Below are positions 6,767 through 13,728 of a stretch of 23,620 nucleotides of DNA, piece after piece. Source of the DNA: CAZDRX01 sp964508225 (GTDB taxonomy: Bacteria; Patescibacteriota; Gracilibacteria; Peribacterales; Peribacteraceae); NCBI GenBank assembly GCA_964508225.1, contig CAZDRX010000018.1, positions 1 through 23,620 on the forward strand. The letters run 5' to 3'. The notes below the pieces were generated by a model. The model did no database searches. It was not told where the DNA came from and worked only from the letters and a program-made list of their open reading frames with translations. The position numbers and the translations under genes are program-made. The first letter of the stretch is position 1, and each line of letters opens with the position of its first letter.

Positions 6767-6776
6767 ACGCGCGGAA

Positions 6777-7232
6777 ATGGCAGTTCTCCCCCTCACCATC
6801 GGCGAGAAGAACCCGATTCTGCGTGCGAAGACGAAGGAGGTGAAGAAGGTGACGAAGGGCATCGTGAAACTCCTCCTTGATATGGAGGACACGCTCATCG
6901 AAGCCAAGGGCGCGGGACTCGCCGCCCCGCAGGTGGGACGAAGTGAGAGGATCTGTCTCGCGGTGCTCGACAAGCACATCATCCCGCTCATCAATCCGCA
7001 CATCACGTGGAGGAGTGACACCACGGCCATCGCGGAAGAGGGATGCCTGAGTCTGCCCGATCTCTGGATCAACGTCTCACGCCCGACCGACATCGTCGTG
7101 GAGTTCATGACACCGAACGGGAAGACACTCGAGCTGAAACTCTCGGGCTTCGATGCGAGAGTGGTGCAGCATGAAGTGGATCACCTCGAGGGCATCCTCA
7201 TCACCGACCATCGCCAGAATCTCGTTCTGTAA
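6777..7232 (+). CDS. def: Peptide deformylase
   Basis: This metalloenzyme removes the formyl group from the N-terminal methionine of new proteins. All three family motifs are present in 151 residues: GAGLAAPQ (45-52), EEGCLSLP with metal ligand C90, and QHEVDH with metal ligands H132 and H136 and catalytic E133. Length is normal to slightly short for the family. The start at 6777 is chosen because it begins MAVLPLTIGE, the usual deformylase opening, and lies ten bases after TATGAT. An in-frame ATG at 6762 falls inside that box. gatB follows after 14 bases, so both are co-translational or translation-related genes that may share a transcript. Confidence 0.95.
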   Translation: MAVLPLTIGEKNPILRAKTKEVKKVTKGIVKLLLDMEDTLIEAKGAGLAAPQVGRSERICLAVLDKHIIPLINPHITWRSDTTAIAEEGCLSLPDLWINVSRPTDIVVEFMTPNGKTLELKLSGFDARVVQHEVDHLEGILITDHRQNLVL

Positions 7233-7233
7233 C

Positions 7234-7239
7234 TACACT
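7234..7239 (+). promoter_or_regulatory. Putative -10 box TACACT, gatB
   Basis: TACACT lies in the 14-base gap between def and gatB and seven bases before the gatB ATG. The same hexamer precedes guaA and the epimerase gene. It may give gatB its own leaderless transcript in addition to read-through from def. Confidence 0.4.
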
Positions 7240-7246
7240 CGCGACC

Positions 7247-8686
7247 ATGGAACTCGAAACGATCATCGGCCTCGAAGTCCACGCGCAGTTGAACACGAAG
7301 ACGAAGATGTTCTGCAGCTGCGACAATGACGCGTGGGGCAAGGAGCCGAATACAACCGTCTGCCCCGTCTGTATGGGGCACCCGGGGACGCTCCCCGTGC
7401 CGAATAAGGCCGTGATCGAGAAGGCCGTGAAAGCATCCGTGGCACTCAAGTGCACGGTGAACAAGGAGAGCCACTTCGACCGCAAGAACTACTTCTACCC
7501 CGATCTCCCTACAGGTTTTCAGATCTCGCAGTACAAGCACCCCTTGGCAAGTCACGGGATCGTGAAGTTCTCGCTCACCGACCCGAAGACGAACACGAGC
7601 GTGCCGGGGCAGTGCCGCATCCACCGCCTCCACATCGAGAATGACGCAGGCAAGCTCACGCACCGCGGCGGGGCATCGCTCTGCGACTATAACCGCGCAG
7701 GCACGCCGCTCATGGAGATCGTCACCGAGCCGGATCTGCGTTCCGCACGCGAGGCGAGCTGCTTCGCGGATGAACTGCGCCGCATCATCATCGCCGCCGA
7801 CTCCACCGAAGCCGACATGTTCAAAGGCATGATGCGTTTCGATGCATCGATTTCACTGCGTCCCAAGGGCGACACGAAGCTCTACCCGCGCGTGGAGATC
7901 AAGAACTTAAACTCCTTCAAAGCTCTCGAGAAAGCGCTCACGTATCAGGAGAAAGTGCTCCGCGAGCAGTGGGAGGCCGGTACGCCCCCGACGGGCGAAA
8001 CCACCGTAGGCTGGATCGACGATGAGGAGAAGACACATCTGCTGAGAGACAAGGAATCCGCCGCCGACTACCGCTACTTCCCCGAGCCGGACATTCCCCC
8101 GCTCTCCCTGTCCGATGCGTTCATCGCCGCCATGTCCGCAGGCATCGCGCGTCTCCCGTCCGAACAGAAGGCCGAGTACACGGCGATGGGACTCACCGAG
8201 GCAGAGGCCACCATGCTCGTGGATCAGGCGCCGCTCAAAGCACGCTTCGATGCGATCCACGCAAAGATCGGTGACGGCAAGCGCGCATCCTCCATCGTGC
8301 TGACACAGATGACCGGCTTCCTCACGAAGCACAAGAAGACGATCGACGAAGCCCCGTCCGCAGACGCACTCACGGAGCTGGCGGAAGCGATGAAGAAAGG
8401 CACGATCTCCGTGAACTCAGGCAAAGATGTGCTCGAGAAGATGGTGCAGACGGGCAAGTCCGCCGCAGCGATCATCAAGGACGAAGGGATGGGTCAGGTC
8501 TCGGACGATGCGACGCTCAGAAAGCTCGTGGAAGAAGCCGTCAAAGCCAATCCGGATGCCATCGAGTCGTACAAGAAGGGCAAGACACAGGCGATCGGTG
8601 CCGTCGTGGGTATGGTGATGAAGCAGACAAAGGGGCAAGCCAACGCAGCCAAAGTGAATGAACTCCTGCAACCGTACCTGAAGTAA
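7247..8686 (+). CDS. gatB: Aspartyl/glutamyl-tRNA(Asn/Gln) amidotransferase subunit B
   Basis: GatB is the kinase/transamidase subunit of GatCAB, which converts Glu-tRNA(Gln) to Gln-tRNA(Gln) and, in many bacteria, Asp-tRNA(Asn) to Asn-tRNA(Asn). The 479 residues have the family opening IIGLEVHAQLNTKTKMFC, paired cysteines CSC (23-25) and CPVC (39-42) placed like the family's zinc site, and YPDLPTGFQISQY. The end carries the YqeY-like tail domain (LRKLVEEAVKANPDAIESY onward to NELLQPYLK). gatA and gatC are not in the window, so the complex is scattered in this genome. The gene is complete. It converges on efp with nine bases between the stops and no terminator hairpin. Confidence 0.97.
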   Translation: MELETIIGLEVHAQLNTKTKMFCSCDNDAWGKEPNTTVCPVCMGHPGTLPVPNKAVIEKAVKASVALKCTVNKESHFDRKNYFYPDLPTGFQISQYKHPLASHGIVKFSLTDPKTNTSVPGQCRIHRLHIENDAGKLTHRGGASLCDYNRAGTPLMEIVTEPDLRSAREASCFADELRRIIIAADSTEADMFKGMMRFDASISLRPKGDTKLYPRVEIKNLNSFKALEKALTYQEKVLREQWEAGTPPTGETTVGWIDDEEKTHLLRDKESAADYRYFPEPDIPPLSLSDAFIAAMSAGIARLPSEQKAEYTAMGLTEAEATMLVDQAPLKARFDAIHAKIGDGKRASSIVLTQMTGFLTKHKKTIDEAPSADALTELAEAMKKGTISVNSGKDVLEKMVQTGKSAAAIIKDEGMGQVSDDATLRKLVEEAVKANPDAIESYKKGKTQAIGAVVGMVMKQTKGQANAAKVNELLQPYLK

Positions 8687-8695
8687 CGAGCGCTG

Positions 8696-9259
8696 CTACT
8701 TGTTCGCGCGCTCGACGTACGACGCCGTCTCGGTGTTCACCTTGATCTTCTCACCCTCCGTGAGGAAGAGCGGAACGTTGATCGTGGCACCGCTGCTGAG
8801 CTTGGCCGGCTTGTCGCCGCCCTGTGCGGTGTCGCCGCGCACACCGGGCATCGTCTCCACGATCGTGAGAATGACCGTGACCGGAAGCTTGATGCCGATC
8901 GGCTTCTCTTCGTACATGAGAGCGTCGCACTCCATGCCGTCCGTGAGGAACTGCACGCCGTCTCCCACGGTGTCATCGGGGAGCTCGAACTGGTCGTACG
9001 TCTCAAGATCCATGAATGCGCGCGTGCCCTGACCGGCGTAGAGGTACTGCACGTGGCGGTAACCGACTTCGGCAGGCTCGACCTTCTCCGCACCCTGGAA
9101 GTTCTTGGCTACGATGGCGCCCGTCTTCAGGTTCTTCAGCTTGCACTGCATGTTCGCTTTGCTCATGCTTTTACGGCCGAATTGCGAGGCCATGATGAGG
9201 TACGGCTCACCGTCGAGGGTGATGGCGCGTCCGGGTTTGAGTTCGGTGATCGTGTACAT
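8696..9259 (-). CDS. efp: Translation elongation factor P
   Basis: EF-P binds ribosomes stalled at poly-proline and helps form the peptide bond. The 187 residues show all three domains: the KOW-like N-terminus (MYTITELKPGRAITLDGEPY), the middle OB domain, and the signature C-terminal domain (PGVRGDTAQGGDKPAKLSSGA, then NVPLFLTEGEKI). The tip loop that normally carries a modified Lys, Arg or a Pro-Gly motif is unusual. Against E. coli EF-P, K34 aligns with M32 in FGRKSMSKAN, and the PGKG-type motif is missing. A poly-proline client (eleven prolines) is encoded at 4455-4487. A weak promoter is seen upstream; there is no Shine-Dalgarno. Confidence 0.95.
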   Translation of the reverse strand: MYTITELKPGRAITLDGEPYLIMASQFGRKSMSKANMQCKLKNLKTGAIVAKNFQGAEKVEPAEVGYRHVQYLYAGQGTRAFMDLETYDQFELPDDTVGDGVQFLTDGMECDALMYEEKPIGIKLPVTVILTIVETMPGVRGDTAQGGDKPAKLSSGATINVPLFLTEGEKIKVNTETASYVERANK

Positions 9260-9284
9260 AGAAAACGGGGAAAGCCCGAAGAAG

Positions 9285-9311
9285 GTACTAGAAACGGCCT
9301 GAAGAAGTCAA
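9285..9311 (-). promoter_or_regulatory. Weak putative promoter TTGACT-15-TAGTAC, efp
   Basis: On the minus strand TTGACT (9306-9311) and TAGTAC (9285-9290) are 15 bases apart. This would give efp a leader of roughly 20 bases, unlike most starts here. The spacing is short, so the call is tentative. Confidence 0.3.
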
Positions 9312-9317
9312 TCCTGC

Positions 9318-11237
9318 TTAGCGCTCGAGTTGGTCGCCGAGCTGCTTGATGCCGAGGTTCACGTACTCGCCGAGACCCACCGGAAGCGCCTGCTTCAGCT
9401 TGCGGAGGAGAAGGCCGCGGTTCGGATCGGACTTATCGCTGATGATGACGTCCATCTGATGCATCAGCTCGTTGTAGCGGCTGACAGGACTGTCGAACTT
9501 GATGATGAGAGAACGGATCGTCTGCACACGCGCATCAAGCTCGGCGTTGAGCTCCTCGATACTCTGCTGTTCTTCGGGGAGGTACTGCGTGACGTCGCCG
9601 AGCATCGCAGCAATGAGCTCCGTGTCCGCTCCGGGGACGGATGCCGGATCCTTGAGAATCGTGGACACGCTCACGAGGAGCGCCATCGCTTCCTTCTGGA
9701 GGAGCGGGCTTGCACCTGTGTCTGCAGCGAGAAGGTCTTTCAGGTATGGACGGATTTCCGTGTAGGAACCGGCGGCAGTCTGCGCATCGTGATCGAGCGA
9801 GAGGATCTTGTTGATCTCGGCGAGTTTGTCCACGAGGACGTATCCCTGAATATCCTGCGAACTCAGGCTCGCGTCCGGAATGGCGGCGCCGATCTTCGCG
9901 ACGGCGTCCGTGAGCATGCTGAGACTCGCCTCGGGATCCTTGGAAGGTGTCGTGAGCGTGGCGCTGGCCTCCGCAATCTGTTTGCGGACGAGTTCCTTCA
10001 CGAGGTTATCCTCCTCGTCGGATGCGAGTGCCACGAGCGTCTGACTGTACTCGGTGAGCGGTACGGACGCAGCGTCGTTCTCACCCTGCTTCATGAGCGC
10101 GAGCGCCTCGGAGAGGCGGGTACCCGCCTGCTCGATGCGCTTGCCGGTACGACCGTCGTGCGTGAGCGTGAAGAGCACGTCCACCTGCTCGGCGATACGC
10201 TTGGCGGGGTAGAGGAAGGACGTCGGGAGGATGCCGGCAATCTGAATGCGACGCTCTTCCTGCAGCTTGGCGATCTCGGCGCGGTGCACGGCATCCTGCG
10301 AGAGATTCTCGGAGACCGACGGGTCAGCGTACGCGCGGATGGGCATGGAGATGATGGTCGAGGGGCGACCGTCCGTGACGGAGACCTTCTCGCCGGAGAC
10401 GAGGAACGTCGTCTGTTTGCCAGTCGTGAGCGTCACGCCCTTGTCGTACACGGCGACGGTAACGACGGTGTCATTCTGCGTGACAGCAGCGCTGCCTGCG
10501 TTGAGCGAAAGCGTGCCCTGCGATGTCTCAAGCTCGAGACTGTCAACGATGGGCGGGAGGAGACCGAGTGCCCACACTTCACCGCGGACGAGTGTGGCCG
10601 TGATCGCATGCTCGGAGAGCTGCGGATGGTCACCGGTGTCCTGAATCTTGAGCGTGGTGTTGGGTCCGAGACGGAACACACCGTCATCGTTGAGGATGAC
10701 CGTCGCGCGCGAATTGCCCGTGCTGATCATCGCGGGGCCATTCAGTGTCTGCGGGCCTGTCACGGGCTGCCACACGCCACCGATGAAGACCGTCACCTGA
10801 TCCCCTGCGGGGAGAAGCTGCACACCCGTCTCGGCGCTCGTCGGAGGTGCGAGGAGAATGAGCGGCATCGAACGGATGATGAGGAGGAACACCGCGAACG
10901 CAGCACCCCACTTGAGGCCGCTGTGGATGAACGGAGTCTTCTCGGCAGGTTCGAGGCGGGAGAGGATGGATTCGCGGATGCGTGCAAAAGCGCCGGCAGT
11001 GACGGGAGTCCTTCCGGCGAGCGTCTCAAGGCTCTCAGCGATCTCCGGACGGATGGTGCGGAGGATGCGTGCCTTGAGTGAAAGTGCGCGCGAGGGTACC
11101 GGCGTGACCGAAGCAACGGACGTGAGGAGAGCCTCCGGACGGATGCGCTTGAGAAGCTGATCCTTCGCGGTACGCCTGAACGCCGCACTGGGAGCGGTTT
11201 TTTCTGCGAGCCGCTGGAGGAAGAGTTCGTCGGGCAT
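9318..11237 (-). CDS. Membrane FecR/DUF5667 protein, probable anti-sigma factor
   Basis: This 639-residue protein lies directly downstream of an ECF sigma gene and has the layout of a membrane anti-sigma factor. Residues 1-105 are cytoplasmic and contain three imperfect repeats (about 6-35, 37-65 and 70-97), each ending in a pattern like LLKRIRPE, ILRTIRPE or ILSRLEPAE. One membrane helix follows (about 107-130). Outside the membrane, residues about 140-305 resemble a FecR domain (VRGEVWALG, TSQGTLSLNAGSAAV), and about 337-440 match DUF5667 (LYPAKRIAEQ, then a repeated EA/AL helix region). The remaining 200 residues are predicted helical and unassigned. It likely holds the sigma factor inactive until an envelope signal arrives; this role is inferred from context. 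Confidence 0.85.
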   Translation of the reverse strand: MPDELFLQRLAEKTAPSAAFRRTAKDQLLKRIRPEALLTSVASVTPVPSRALSLKARILRTIRPEIAESLETLAGRTPVTAGAFARIRESILSRLEPAEKTPFIHSGLKWGAAFAVFLLIIRSMPLILLAPPTSAETGVQLLPAGDQVTVFIGGVWQPVTGPQTLNGPAMISTGNSRATVILNDDGVFRLGPNTTLKIQDTGDHPQLSEHAITATLVRGEVWALGLLPPIVDSLELETSQGTLSLNAGSAAVTQNDTVVTVAVYDKGVTLTTGKQTTFLVSGEKVSVTDGRPSTIISMPIRAYADPSVSENLSQDAVHRAEIAKLQEERRIQIAGILPTSFLYPAKRIAEQVDVLFTLTHDGRTGKRIEQAGTRLSEALALMKQGENDAASVPLTEYSQTLVALASDEEDNLVKELVRKQIAEASATLTTPSKDPEASLSMLTDAVAKIGAAIPDASLSSQDIQGYVLVDKLAEINKILSLDHDAQTAAGSYTEIRPYLKDLLAADTGASPLLQKEAMALLVSVSTILKDPASVPGADTELIAAMLGDVTQYLPEEQQSIEELNAELDARVQTIRSLIIKFDSPVSRYNELMHQMDVIISDKSDPNRGLLLRKLKQALPVGLGEYVNLGIKQLGDQLER

Positions 11238-11267
11238 GAAAAGTGTCTCTAGCGCTTCTTACAACGG

Positions 11268-11285
11268 AAAAACGGACCTTCCGTT
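11268..11285 (-). terminator. Possible weak terminator or attenuator between sigma and FecR genes
   Basis: On the minus strand AACGGA-AGG-TCCGTT forms a 6-bp hairpin (11285-11271) followed by TTT, with the T-run partly in the stem. A competing 7-bp pairing, AACGGAA with a second TTCCGTT (11279-11285 with 11263-11269), is also possible. It lies in the 100-base gap, so it may lower anti-sigma expression relative to sigma. Confidence 0.35.
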
Positions 11286-11337
11286 ACAGGCGCAGAAGGT
11301 AAAAAGTTGATGATTTGGATACGGAATAGCTTCATTG

Positions 11338-11913
11338 TCAATCTTCAGAACGGATAGGATCTGCGGGGAGGAGGCCCTGGAGCTTCTTTAAGGCACGGAA
11401 TTTGATGATCCGGACATATCCTTCGGTCATGCTGAGCGCGGTGGCCACTTCGCTATGCCCGAGCCCCGCAACGTAGTGCATGAGCAGAACATCGCGGTAA
11501 TCCTTGGGGAGCTGCTCCATCGCGGCGCGCACGACCGCCACCGAGATGGCGCGTTCGGTTCTGTCCCGCGGATCATTCTCGCGGTTCTCATCGACGTGCT
11601 CTTCGGTGAGCTCCTCGAACCCGCGCTCGGCGCGGTACGCGTCGATCACCGCATGGCGCGCGATCCGGAAGAGCCACGCGGAGAACGGCACACCCGCCAT
11701 CACCTTGTACGTATGGAGCTTCTCCCACGCCTTCACGAAGACATCGGCCACGAGATCTTCGGCCAGATCTTCCGGGAACCGGAAAACGACATAGCGGTAG
11801 ATCGGCGTAAGGAACGCGTCGTAGATCTTTCCGAAGGCCTCGGTGTCACCGTCCTGTGCGCTGCGCACCAGAGCCTTCAATTCTTCCGGCGGGAGAATGT
11901 CCTTGATCGCCAT
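11338..11913 (-). CDS. ECF-type RNA polymerase sigma-70 factor
   Basis: This alternative sigma factor would direct RNA polymerase to a set of stress or envelope promoters. The 191 residues contain region 2 (about 24-98, with EDLVADVFVKAWEKL and FSAWLFRIARHAVIDAYR) and region 4 (about 128-182, with LPKDYRDVLLMHYVAGLGHSEVA and EGYVRIIKFRALKKL). Regions 1 and 3 are absent, as in ECF factors. The adjacent FecR/DUF5667 membrane protein is the likely anti-sigma factor. The start ATG is nine bases after TATACT, in a 21-base gap behind guaA, so the gene could be transcribed from its own promoter or by read-through. Confidence 0.92.
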   Translation of the reverse strand: MAIKDILPPEELKALVRSAQDGDTEAFGKIYDAFLTPIYRYVVFRFPEDLAEDLVADVFVKAWEKLHTYKVMAGVPFSAWLFRIARHAVIDAYRAERGFEELTEEHVDENRENDPRDRTERAISVAVVRAAMEQLPKDYRDVLLMHYVAGLGHSEVATALSMTEGYVRIIKFRALKKLQGLLPADPIRSED

Positions 11914-11922
11914 GATGACCGC

Positions 11923-11928
11923 AGTATA
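11923..11928 (-). promoter_or_regulatory. Putative -10 box TATACT, sigma factor gene
   Basis: TATACT lies in the short gap between the guaA stop and the sigma gene start, nine bases before the ATG. No clear -35 is present in the guaA end. The box and spacing are identical to those before the lipoprotein/dipZ operon. Confidence 0.45.
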
Positions 11929-11934
11929 CGCGAA

Positions 11935-13728
11935 TTACTCCCACTCGATGGTCGCAGGCGGCTTATTCGTCAAATCGAGGAACACGGCATCGATACCGGG
12001 GAGCCTCAGAATATCGCGTGTGATAGCGGAAAGAACAGCTCCCGGAATCCGGAAAGCCGCGGCTGTCATCGCATCGGTGGACTCAATGGGACGGAGCACA
12101 ATGGAGCGCTTGCCTGCCGAGGCACCGACCGGAAGGAGGACGACGGGCATCTGCCAGATCTTCTCGTAGAGTCCGGCTTTGCGGACGTGATCACCGGCGA
12201 TCGCATCCGCTTCGCGCAGAAGATCCGCGGCTTCGCGGTTGATGAACGTCGGGGTGAAGACGGGATCGAACGGCTGCGTGTGCGAGAGACACGCGAGCAC
12301 GCGGCTGAACACTTTGCTGCCGTTCGGGATCGATGTCGCGAGATCGTAGTGCGACTGGTCAGGCACACCATCCGACGGGAACACCGTGAGCGCATGACGG
12401 TACGTGCGGCCGTCACCCTGCACACCGACGGATTTCACGGGGAGGATTGCGTGAGGAAGATCGGTGACCGGTGCCGAAGACCCGAGAAGGAAAGGCTTCT
12501 CCGCACACAGGATACGCACGCCAAGTCCCGGTCCCGGGAACGGATGCCGCCAGACGAGCTCGTGCGGAAGCTTCAGTTCTTCGCCGAGCATGCGGACTTC
12601 GTCCTTGTAGAGCTCTTTGAGCGGCTCGATGACGAGACCTTGCTCCATCATCTTCTGGATGAGTTCGACACGGTTGTGGTGCGTCTTGATCTTGTCGGCA
12701 TGCTTCGTGCCGCCGGTCTCGATGGTATCGGGGTAGATCGTCCCCTGCCCGAGCATCCAACCGTCTTCGATCCGGAGCCCCATCCGCTCACTCACGGCCT
12801 TCTGGACATCGAGGAACGTCTTGCCGATCGCGGCACGCTTCGCCTCGGGCTCGTACACGCCCTTGAGAGCCCTGAAGAAAATCTCGGAGGCGTCCTCCAC
12901 CTGCAGGTTCGTGATGCCGAGCGGCTCGAAGGCACGCTGGATCTGCGCGACTTCTTCCTTCCGCATGAGTCCGGTATCCACGAGGAGTCCCTGCACACGC
13001 GAGGGACCGAGGACCTTGTTGAGGAGCGTAAATGCGACGGTGGAATCCACACCACCCGAGACGAGCATGAAGACTTTGCGACTGCCGACTTCGGCGAGAA
13101 TCTCCTCGGCCACGCGCTGCCCATAGCTCGCCATGGACCACGCCATCGGCGAAGAGAGATCCACGAATCTGCGGAGGATGTCCATCCCGTGCTGCGTATG
13201 CGTGACCTCGATGTGGAACTGGATGCCAAAGAACTTCCGCTTCAGATCCATCATGGACGAGTTCGCGCAATCCTTGGAACTCGCCACGGTGACAAATCCT
13301 TCCGGCACTGTCTTCACTTCATCACCATGGGACATCCAGACTTTGAGATGCTGCGGCAGACCGTGAAAGAGCGGGGACGACGGTTCGGTCACGGTGATAT
13401 CGGTCGGCCCGTACTCCTTCACCGTCGCAGGGGCGACTTTGCCTCCGAGCGCCTGTGCAAGCCACTGGTGACCGTAACAGAGGCCAAGCACCGGAATGCC
13501 GAGACCGAGAATTGCGGGGTCGGCCTGCGGGCTCCCCGCTTCATAGACACTCTGCGGTCCTCCGGAGAGGATGATGCCCGCGGCTCCCTTGAGCGCGTGG
13601 GGTTTCACATCCGTGGGAACGATGTACGCGCGAAAGCCGAACCGGCGCACACGGCTCGCGATGAGGTGGGCGTACTGGCCGCCGAAGTCGACGATGACGA
13701 TGGAGCGGGCGATGTCCGGGCCTTTCAT
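11935..13728 (-). CDS. guaA: GMP synthase (glutamine-hydrolysing), long eukaryote-like form
   Basis: GuaA converts XMP to GMP using ATP and glutamine. Of 597 residues, about 8-195 form the glutamine amidotransferase domain with triad C84 (GLCYGHQ), H172 and E174. FHIEV replaces the usual FHPEV. The ATP-pyrophosphatase P-loop is SGGVDST (224-230), followed by the binding region HHNRVEL. The end KPPATIEWE is conserved. The protein is longer than the roughly 525-residue E. coli type. After CAEKPFLLG it has LPVKSVGVQGDGRTY, an inserted subdomain, then TPTF, QMPVVLLPV and RSIVLRPIESTDAMT, in the order found in human GMP synthetase. The start overlaps the upstream ligase stop (ATGA). All catalytic residues are present. 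Confidence 0.96.
   Translation of the reverse strand: MKGPDIARSIVIVDFGGQYAHLIASRVRRFGFRAYIVPTDVKPHALKGAAGIILSGGPQSVYEAGSPQADPAILGLGIPVLGLCYGHQWLAQALGGKVAPATVKEYGPTDITVTEPSSPLFHGLPQHLKVWMSHGDEVKTVPEGFVTVASSKDCANSSMMDLKRKFFGIQFHIEVTHTQHGMDILRRFVDLSSPMAWSMASYGQRVAEEILAEVGSRKVFMLVSGGVDSTVAFTLLNKVLGPSRVQGLLVDTGLMRKEEVAQIQRAFEPLGITNLQVEDASEIFFRALKGVYEPEAKRAAIGKTFLDVQKAVSERMGLRIEDGWMLGQGTIYPDTIETGGTKHADKIKTHHNRVELIQKMMEQGLVIEPLKELYKDEVRMLGEELKLPHELVWRHPFPGPGLGVRILCAEKPFLLGSSAPVTDLPHAILPVKSVGVQGDGRTYRHALTVFPSDGVPDQSHYDLATSIPNGSKVFSRVLACLSHTQPFDPVFTPTFINREAADLLREADAIAGDHVRKAGLYEKIWQMPVVLLPVGASAGKRSIVLRPIESTDAMTAAAFRIPGAVLSAITRDILRLPGIDAVFLDLTNKPPATIEWE

Noticed and set aside
9330..11081. Long plus-strand open frame opposite the FecR/DUF5667 gene
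   Set aside because: Shadow of a real gene; composition is skewed and no motif is present.
11336..11341. Perfect TTGACA on the minus strand over the sigma gene stop, as a promoter for the FecR gene
   Set aside because: No -10 box lies at 16-18 bases; the nearest candidate, TATCCA, is at 14.
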